A stretch of 10,464 nucleotides of DNA from Ruminococcus sp. (GTDB lineage Bacteria; Bacillota; Clostridia; Oscillospirales; Acutalibacteraceae): the NCBI GenBank assembly GCA_017502425.1, contig JAFVVB010000136.1:1-10464 (forward strand), read 5' to 3'. Both the position numbers and the translations under genes were made by a program. Below are positions 5,964 through 10,464 of the stretch, piece after piece. The notes beneath the pieces are model-generated. The model worked only from the letters and a program-made list of their open reading frames with translations, searched no databases and was not told where the DNA came from. Position 1 is the first letter of the stretch; each line of letters starts with the position of its first letter.

Positions 5964-8315
5964 TTATACTGCCTCGGCGCTTGAAAGTCCGCCTTCACCT
6001 AAAGAATGCTTTACTCGGTCTTCGACTTCTGAACGTTTAGCGTTATTGAAGCGGTCAACAGTACCAACTAAGTATCCTGTGATACGTCTGATGCGTTCAA
6101 ATCCGACACCGTCAGAGCCTTCTTTTCTTCCACACTTAGGACATACATCACCGATGATACCGGTGTGACCACATACAGGGTCTCTGTCAACAGGATGGTT
6201 GATAGAGCCGTATCCGATACCTGCTTCCTTCATGCATCTTACAACCTGCTCAAAAGCGTCTAAGTTCTGAGATGGGTCGCCGTCGAGCTCAACGTATGAA
6301 ATATGACCTGCGTTAGTCAGGTTATGGTATGGAGCTTCGAGTTTGATTTTATCAAAAGCGCTGATCTGATAGTATACAGGAATGTGGAATGAGTTAGTGT
6401 AGTAGTTTCTGTCAGTAACGCCAGGAATAACACCGAAGCGTTCTTTGTCCATAGAAACGAATCTGCCTGATAAACCTTCAGCAGGAGTAGCGAGTAATGA
6501 GAAGTTAAGCTGGTGTTTTTCAGATGCTTTATCCATCTTCTTTCTCATGAAACCAATAATTTCAAGACCGAGTCTTTGAGCTTCTTCTGTTTCGCCGTGG
6601 TGTTTGCCGATAAGTGCTTTGAGTGTTTCAGCAAGACCGATGAAACCACATGAAAGTGTGCCATGCTTTAATACATCTCTGACTTCGTCATCGATAGAGA
6701 GTTTATCGGAATCAATCCAGATGCCCTGACCCATTAAGAATGGATAGTTTCTAACGCATTTCTGGCACTGAATCTCAAATCTTTCGAGCAACTGGTCGAT
6801 AACCATATCGAGCATTCTGTCAAGCTGCTCAAAGAAGAAATCAACATTTTTGTTGGATAAAATCGCAAGACGTGGAAGGTTGATAGAAGTGAAACTTAAG
6901 TTACCTCTGCCGTATGTGATCTCACGTTCAGGGTCGTGAATATTACCGATAACACGAGTACGACAACCCATGTATGCGATTTCTGTTTCAGGATGACCTT
7001 CTTTATAGTACTGAAGATTGTATGGAGCGTCGATGAATGAGTAGTTAGGGAAAAGACGCTTTGCTGAAACTCTGAATGAGAGTTTGAATAAATCGTAGTT
7101 AGGGTCCTCTTCGTTGTAGTTAACGCCTTCTTTAACCTTGAAAATATGGATAGGGAAGATAGGTGTTTCTGAGTTACCAAGACCCTTTTCGGTAGCGAGC
7201 ATTACGTTTTTAATAACGAGTCTGCCCTCAGGAGAAGTGTCGGTACCGTAGTTGATAGAAGAGAACGGAATCTGAGCGCCTGCACGTGAGTGCATAGTGT
7301 TTAAGTTATGCACGAGTGCTTCCATAGCCTGGTATGTAGCGCGGTCAATTTCTTTCTCAGCGTGTTTTAAAGCGAAACGCTGGATTTTGCCTGCTGATTT
7401 TTCGCCGTAAGCATCAGTGAGTAACTCAAGCTCTTTAGCCATGTAGTCTTTACCTGCTAAGAGTTTAGGTGTGTCATTTGAAAGCTCTTCTGCTTTATCA
7501 CAGATATCGGAAAGTGCAGGTGTTGGGTCATCGATTTCTTCGATTAATTCAACAGCTCTTAAAATGTTCTTTCTGTAAAGCTTTCTGTATGTTTTAGCAA
7601 CGCCCGGTGCCATAGAGTAGTCAAAGTTAGGTACTGACTGACCACCGTGCTGGTCGTTCTGGTTAGACTGGATAGCAATACACGCAAGTGCTGAGTATGA
7701 TGCGATATCATTAGGCTCTCTGATAAAGCCGTGACCGGTAGAAAAACCGTCTTTGAAAAGCTTTAGAAGGTCTATCTGACAGCATGTAGTAGTAAGTGTC
7801 AGAAAATCGAGGTCGTGGATATGGATATCGCCGTTTCTGTGGGCTTTAGCGTGCTTAGGATTTAAGATGTACATCTGGTAGAACTGCTTAGCACCCTCAG
7901 AGCCGTATTTGAGCATAGTACCCATAGCGGTGTCGCCGTCGATATTAGCGTTTTCACGTTTTACGTCGTTGTCTTTAGCTGATTTAAAGGTGAGGTCTTC
8001 GTATATTTTCATCAGCTTGGTGTTCATTTCACGAACACGTGTACGCTCTGCACGATAGAGAATGAATTCCTTGGCTGTTCTTGCGTGACCGTTTTCGATG
8101 AGAACCTTTTCTACTGTGTCCTGAACATGTTCTACGGTCGGTGTGTTGACGCTCTGTTCAGCTTCTAAATATTCACATACTTTAGCAGCCAGCTCATTTG
8201 CTGCGGTGTAGTCGTTGCCGCCGATAGCCTGAGCGGCTTTATAGATGGCTTGAGCGATTTTATCGAGATCAAAGTCAACTGATCTGCCATCGCGTTTAAC
8301 AATCTTGTTAATCAT
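5964..8315 (-). CDS. nrdD: Anaerobic (class III) ribonucleoside-triphosphate reductase
   Basis: A 783-residue oxygen-sensitive reductase making dNTPs from NTPs with a glycyl radical. Residues about 3-95 are the ATP-cone (KIVKRDGRSVDFDLDKIAQAI), the allosteric on/off site. The ten-stranded barrel follows: TTTCCQIDL near residue 180 matches the segment carrying E. coli C175, and GQSVPNFDYS follows. The C-terminus has the glycyl radical loop RITGYLVG with the radical glycine near G747. The preceding zinc site shows C715, C725 and C728 (PVCGHTG...CPKCG); the usual fourth cysteine is absent, perhaps replaced by H717 or another residue. A longer reading frame upstream runs through the promoter leader. 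I chose 8315 because AGAGGAG (8324-8330) sits 8 nt before it and the ATP-cone starts there. First gene of nrdDG, with NrdR boxes upstream. Confidence 0.96.
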   Translation of the reverse strand: MINKIVKRDGRSVDFDLDKIAQAIYKAAQAIGGNDYTAANELAAKVCEYLEAEQSVNTPTVEHVQDTVEKVLIENGHARTAKEFILYRAERTRVREMNTKLMKIYEDLTFKSAKDNDVKRENANIDGDTAMGTMLKYGSEGAKQFYQMYILNPKHAKAHRNGDIHIHDLDFLTLTTTCCQIDLLKLFKDGFSTGHGFIREPNDIASYSALACIAIQSNQNDQHGGQSVPNFDYSMAPGVAKTYRKLYRKNILRAVELIEEIDDPTPALSDICDKAEELSNDTPKLLAGKDYMAKELELLTDAYGEKSAGKIQRFALKHAEKEIDRATYQAMEALVHNLNTMHSRAGAQIPFSSINYGTDTSPEGRLVIKNVMLATEKGLGNSETPIFPIHIFKVKEGVNYNEEDPNYDLFKLSFRVSAKRLFPNYSFIDAPYNLQYYKEGHPETEIAYMGCRTRVIGNIHDPEREITYGRGNLSFTSINLPRLAILSNKNVDFFFEQLDRMLDMVIDQLLERFEIQCQKCVRNYPFLMGQGIWIDSDKLSIDDEVRDVLKHGTLSCGFIGLAETLKALIGKHHGETEEAQRLGLEIIGFMRKKMDKASEKHQLNFSLLATPAEGLSGRFVSMDKERFGVIPGVTDRNYYTNSFHIPVYYQISAFDKIKLEAPYHNLTNAGHISYVELDGDPSQNLDAFEQVVRCMKEAGIGYGSINHPVDRDPVCGHTGIIGDVCPKCGRKEGSDGVGFERIRRITGYLVGTVDRFNNAKRSEVEDRVKHSLGEGGLSSAEAV

Positions 8316-8365
8316 ATCGTTTTCTCCTCTCGTAGTTACAAAGTTGTTACGATATCGGTCCGTGA

Positions 8366-8381
8366 ACACAATATATTGTGT
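8366..8381. promoter_or_regulatory. NrdR box, perfect palindrome
   Basis: ACACAATATATTGTGT is a perfect 16-bp palindrome (18 bp with the flanking A and T) and matches the known NrdR consensus ACACwATATATwGTGT at every position. NrdR is the ATP/dATP-sensing repressor of ribonucleotide reductase genes. The box lies 50 nt upstream of the nrdD start and about +16 to +31 from the predicted transcription start, where bound NrdR could block initiation or clearance. Confidence 0.9.
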
Positions 8382-8402
8382 TGACCCCAAAAGTGCTTAC
8401 AT

Positions 8403-8431
8403 AGTATAGCTGATAAAGGAGCTAAAATCAA
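8403..8431 (-). promoter_or_regulatory. Promoter of nrdDG
   Basis: On the minus strand, TTGATT (8426-8431), a 17-nt spacer and TATACT (8403-8408), a good sigma-A match. Transcription should start near 8396, giving a leader of about 80 nt that carries the perfect NrdR box. An A/T-rich stretch upstream of the -35 could act as an UP element. Confidence 0.75.
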
Positions 8432-8439
8432 TCGTTATT

Positions 8440-8470
8440 TTGTACGATAAAAAACTTTTTATTTGTACAA
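8440..8470. repeat. Inverted repeat upstream of the nrdD -35
   Basis: TTGTAC (8440-8445) and GTACAA (8465-8470) flank a mostly A-then-T core that can extend the pairing. It sits about 9 bp upstream of the nrdD -35. It does not match the NrdR or Rex consensus. It could be a second regulator's site, or only an AT-rich UP element. Confidence 0.45.
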
Positions 8471-8487
8471 TATAGCCATTGACAGGG

Positions 8488-8525
8488 TGTTATTTTTGGG
8501 ATTAGGAAAAATAACAAAATTTTGT
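8488..8525. repeat. Stem-loop inverted repeat plus 12-bp palindrome in the nrdD upstream region
   Basis: TGTTATTTTT (8488-8497) pairs perfectly with AAAAATAACA (8507-8516) around a 9-nt loop. The palindrome ACAAAATTTTGT (8514-8525) overlaps its right arm. The repeats lie between the two NrdR-like boxes, in sequence with no credible coding region. Function unknown. Confidence 0.45.
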
Positions 8526-8542
8526 GTCGTATATGCTATGTA

Positions 8543-8558
8543 CCACAATATATAGTGG
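8543..8558. promoter_or_regulatory. Second, imperfect NrdR-like box
   Basis: CCACAATATATAGTGG matches 14 of 16 NrdR consensus positions; only the two outermost bases differ, and they still pair with each other. Its centre is 177 bp from the centre of the perfect box, far more than the few helical turns usual for paired NrdR boxes. It may be a distal site for a looped complex, or control an unseen promoter. Confidence 0.6.
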
Positions 8559-8635
8559 ATAGAAAAAGATGCGAAATAATGGTTACAGCTTTGTATTTCT
8601 ATATTCTTAATGCGAATATATAAGGAGATAAACGA

Positions 8636-8666
8636 AAAGCCGACGCTCTATTTAGCGTCGGCTTTA
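8636..8666 (-). terminator. Terminator of putP
   Basis: A 12-bp perfect stem, AAAGCCGACGCT (8636-8647) with AGCGTCGGCTTT (8654-8665), and a 6-nt loop. On the minus strand it is followed by TCGTTT, so the U-tract is TTTTCGTTT. It begins 34 nt after the putP stop and isolates putP from nrdDG. Confidence 0.85.
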
Positions 8667-8699
8667 TATATGTATTTATACTATATATAGTTGTTAGTA

Positions 8700-10250
8700 T
8701 CAGATTTCGACACTTTCAACTTTATCGAAATCAGCAATAACTTCTTTTGATGGAGCTTTTGTGCACAGTGTGATGATAACTGCTACTAATGCTGCTAAGA
8801 AGAAGCCGATAACGAGTGAGTAAAGACCGGTTGAAGAACCGAGTGTTTCGCCACCGATTTTGATGTAATCCCAGAAGATTACGAAAGCAGCACCGGTAGC
8901 CATACCAGCTACTGCACCAGGGAGATTGAATCTCTTCCAGAAGAGTGAAAGAAGTACAACCGGACCGAAAGCAGCACCGAAGCCTGCCCATGCGTTTGAT
9001 ACAAGACCCATGATAGATGAGTTAGGATCTAAAGCAATGATATAAGCGATGATAGCAACAACTACAACAGCGATTTTACCAACCATAAGAGCGTTCTTTT
9101 CAGAAGCTTTCTTATTTAAAGCGCCTTTATACATATCTTCTGATACAGCAGAAGCAGTAACTAAAAGCTGTGAATCAGCAGTAGACATGATAGCAGCCAA
9201 GATACCGCAAAGGAAGATACCACCGATGAAGATAAGAATGAAGTTGCCGTCAAAGATCTGGAGAATAGTTTTGATGAATACTGTTTCGCTGTTACTACCG
9301 TCGAGTACTTCAGTCAAGAAACCTCTAGCAAAAACACCTAAGAGTGAAGCAGCACCGAGTGAGAGGATAACCCATGCGATAGCTATAACTCTTGATTTTT
9401 TAACCTCAGCGTCAGAACGGATAGCCATAAATCTTATGAGAATATGAGGCATACCGAAGTAACCGAGAGCCCAACCTAAGTTGGAGATGATTGAAACAGC
9501 TGTGATAGGGTTACCTTCAGAATCTTTCATCAGTGAAAGATAACCAGCCGGGTCAACAACGCCTTTAGCTGAAAGTGAAGCGGATACTGAACCGTAATCA
9601 TTTGTGATTCCGATGTAAGCAATGAGAGGAACAGCTAAAATAGCGATGAGCATTAAAATACCCTGAATAAAGTCAGTGTAGCAAACAGCTTTGAAACCGC
9701 CCATGGATGTGTAAATAAGAATTACTAAAGCGGCAACAGTAAGACCGATAGTGTACATAGTCTCAGCGTTTGAAGTGTTACCGAAAACGTTAGCGAAAAG
9801 CTTAGCACCAGATGAGAATGCTGATGCTGTGTAAACCGCAAAGAAAACGATGATGATAAGTGAAGCAACAACCTTTAATACACCAGTTTTATCATGAAAA
9901 CGATTCTCAAAGAAACTCGGAATAGTCAGCGAGTTATTTGACACGATAGTGTATTTTCTGAGTCTTCGTGCTACTAAATACCAGTTAAGTACTGTACCGA
10001 TGAAAAGACCGATAGCAATCCATACTTCGCCTGTACCTGCTACGTAGATAGCACCAGGTAAGCCCATGAGTAACCATCCACTCATATCGGAAGCCTGAGC
10101 GGATAACGCTGCTGTCCAGCTTCCTAATCCACGACCACCTAGGAAGTAGTCTTCGTTGTTCTCGTTTTTAGAGCTTAATGCACCGATTAAAATCATCATT
10201 AGCATATAAATGCCGAAAGCAACGAGAATAATTATTTGTTTTTCTGTCAT
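8700..10250 (-). CDS. putP: Sodium/proline symporter, SSS family
   Basis: A 516-residue inner-membrane Na+/solute symporter with about 13 hydrophobic segments. It matches E. coli PutP closely at the N-terminus: YFLGGRGLGSWTAALSAQASDMSGWLLMGLPGA has R40, S50, D55, S57 and G58 at the same numbers as the E. coli residues needed for Na+ and proline binding. MSTADSQLL (355-363) holds the Ser-Thr pair of the second Na+ site region. The FGMPHILIRFMAIRS signature (265-279) is also PutP-like. It therefore most likely imports proline with sodium, although related SSS carriers take other substrates. It is a single-gene unit with its own promoter and terminator; the ribosome binding site GGAGGG (10257-10262) lies 6 nt before the ATG. 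No putA-like catabolic gene is nearby, so uptake may serve osmoprotection, protein synthesis or Stickland-type use. Confidence 0.93.
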   Translation of the reverse strand: MTEKQIIILVAFGIYMLMMILIGALSSKNENNEDYFLGGRGLGSWTAALSAQASDMSGWLLMGLPGAIYVAGTGEVWIAIGLFIGTVLNWYLVARRLRKYTIVSNNSLTIPSFFENRFHDKTGVLKVVASLIIIVFFAVYTASAFSSGAKLFANVFGNTSNAETMYTIGLTVAALVILIYTSMGGFKAVCYTDFIQGILMLIAILAVPLIAYIGITNDYGSVSASLSAKGVVDPAGYLSLMKDSEGNPITAVSIISNLGWALGYFGMPHILIRFMAIRSDAEVKKSRVIAIAWVILSLGAASLLGVFARGFLTEVLDGSNSETVFIKTILQIFDGNFILIFIGGIFLCGILAAIMSTADSQLLVTASAVSEDMYKGALNKKASEKNALMVGKIAVVVVAIIAYIIALDPNSSIMGLVSNAWAGFGAAFGPVVLLSLFWKRFNLPGAVAGMATGAAFVIFWDYIKIGGETLGSSTGLYSLVIGFFLAALVAVIITLCTKAPSKEVIADFDKVESVEI

Positions 10251-10290
10251 TTTATTCCCTCCATTTTTAAAAATAAAAATGCACCTTAAG

Positions 10291-10319
10291 ATTTTAACAC
10301 ATTAAATTAGTGAAGTCAA
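10291..10319 (-). promoter_or_regulatory. Promoter of putP
   Basis: On the minus strand, TTGACT (10314-10319), a 17-nt spacer and TAAAAT (10291-10296) preceded by TGT (extended -10). The leader would be about 35 nt. No operator-like repeat was noticed beside it. Confidence 0.7.
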
Positions 10320-10363
10320 TATGGCATAATGAGAAAGAGTAGCACGCTAAATTGCTAAAACTA

Positions 10364-10392
10364 TTGTAATAAGTAAACAAATATATTATAAT
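10364..10392 (+). promoter_or_regulatory. Promoter of the gene at the right edge
   Basis: TTGTAA (10364-10369), a 17-nt spacer and a perfect TATAAT (10387-10392) on the plus strand, divergent from putP. The predicted leader is about 25 nt and contains GGGG (10412-10415) as the ribosome binding site. Confidence 0.7.
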
Positions 10393-10423
10393 ATAAAAGA
10401 ATATGTAAACTGGGGTGATATGT

Positions 10424-10464
10424 GTGATATTTACCAGAAGACTGTGGGCAGAAATCAATATGGA
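10424..10464 (+). CDS. Start of a gene resembling alanine racemase (cut by the window edge)
   Basis: Only 13 full codons are visible. From GTG at 10424 they read MIFTRRLWAEINM. The RxxWAEIN pattern is the usual beginning of alanine racemase (RRTWAEINLDA), the PLP enzyme that makes D-alanine for peptidoglycan. GGGG lies 8 nt before the GTG, and a good promoter lies upstream. An alternative in-frame GTG at 10415 overlaps that ribosome binding site. An out-of-frame ATG at 10420 gives MCDIYQKTVGRNQYG, which I do not recognise. The call rests on a short motif. Confidence 0.5.
   Translation, partial: MIFTRRLWAEINM

Larger units (their letters stand above)
8316..8699. other. 384-bp noncoding region between putP and nrdD
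   Basis: It holds, from nrdD outward, the ribosome binding site, perfect NrdR box, promoter, three inverted-repeat elements, second NrdR-like box and the putP terminator. I see no supported reading frame on either strand. The 8561-8635 stretch shows nothing recognisable beyond AT-rich sequence. Confidence 0.8.

Noticed and set aside
6896..7180. 94-codon minus-strand frame inside nrdD, and similar frames inside putP and nrdG
   Set aside because: They lie in alternative frames of well-identified genes, with low-complexity or motif-free products.
8316..8390. N-terminal extension of NrdD by 25 residues
   Set aside because: It would translate through the NrdR box and leader; AGAGGAG lies 8 nt before the ATG at 8315, and the ATP-cone starts there.
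8479..8507. Plus-strand TTGACA upstream of 8500 as a promoter
   Set aside because: A perfect -35 hexamer, but no acceptable -10 at 16-18 nt and no plus-strand gene downstream before the convergent putP terminator.
1..10464. CRISPR, insertion sequence, tRNA, rRNA or prophage signals
   Set aside because: No regularly spaced repeats, transposase or integrase motifs, or structured RNA sequences were recognised on either strand.

Overview
The window looks like chromosome from an anaerobic, low-GC Firmicute of the Ruminococcus type (Oscillospiraceae). Three things point there: an oxygen-sensitive class III ribonucleotide reductase, a sensory-type [FeFe]-hydrogenase, and two secreted proteins ending in type I dockerins, the plug modules of cellulosomes and amylosomes. 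A Ruminococcus bromii-like organism would fit the AT-rich composition and the dockerins. That is inference; the sequence does not settle the species. No mobile element, CRISPR array, tRNA or rRNA was seen.

Layout, left to right. (1) 1-1588, minus strand: a three-gene operon transcribed toward the left edge. It encodes a DRTGG-domain protein, a SpoIIAB/RsbW-like ATPase (ATGA overlap with the gene before it), and the N-terminal 261 residues of an [FeFe]-hydrogenase-like protein with two 4Fe-4S motifs. In that protein the proton-relay cysteine of the H-cluster L1 motif is alanine, as in sensory hydrogenases. (2) 1754-2380, plus strand: a HAD phosphatase, transcribed divergently from the operon and closed by a strong bidirectional terminator. 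(3) 2477-5262, minus strand: two tandem paralogous secreted SxxK serine hydrolases (beta-lactamase/PF00144 type), each with a C-terminal dockerin and its own similar promoter. (4) 5457-8315, minus strand: nrdD-nrdG, the anaerobic ribonucleotide reductase and its radical-SAM activase. A 384-bp upstream region carries a perfect NrdR box just downstream of a good sigma-A promoter, a second NrdR-like box 177 bp farther upstream, and several inverted repeats. (5) 8700-10250, minus strand: putP, a sodium/proline symporter. (6) 10424 to the right edge, plus strand: the first 13 codons of a gene that resembles alanine racemase.

The units are mostly independent. The hydrogenase-like operon reads as a redox or H2-sensing regulatory module. 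The dockerin hydrolases probably join a surface or extracellular cohesin-dockerin complex. nrdDG supplies dNTPs anaerobically under NrdR control. PutP imports proline. The main points of interest are the two dockerin-tagged hydrolases, the hydrogenase/DRTGG/anti-sigma-like operon, and the two widely spaced NrdR boxes in a palindrome-rich region.
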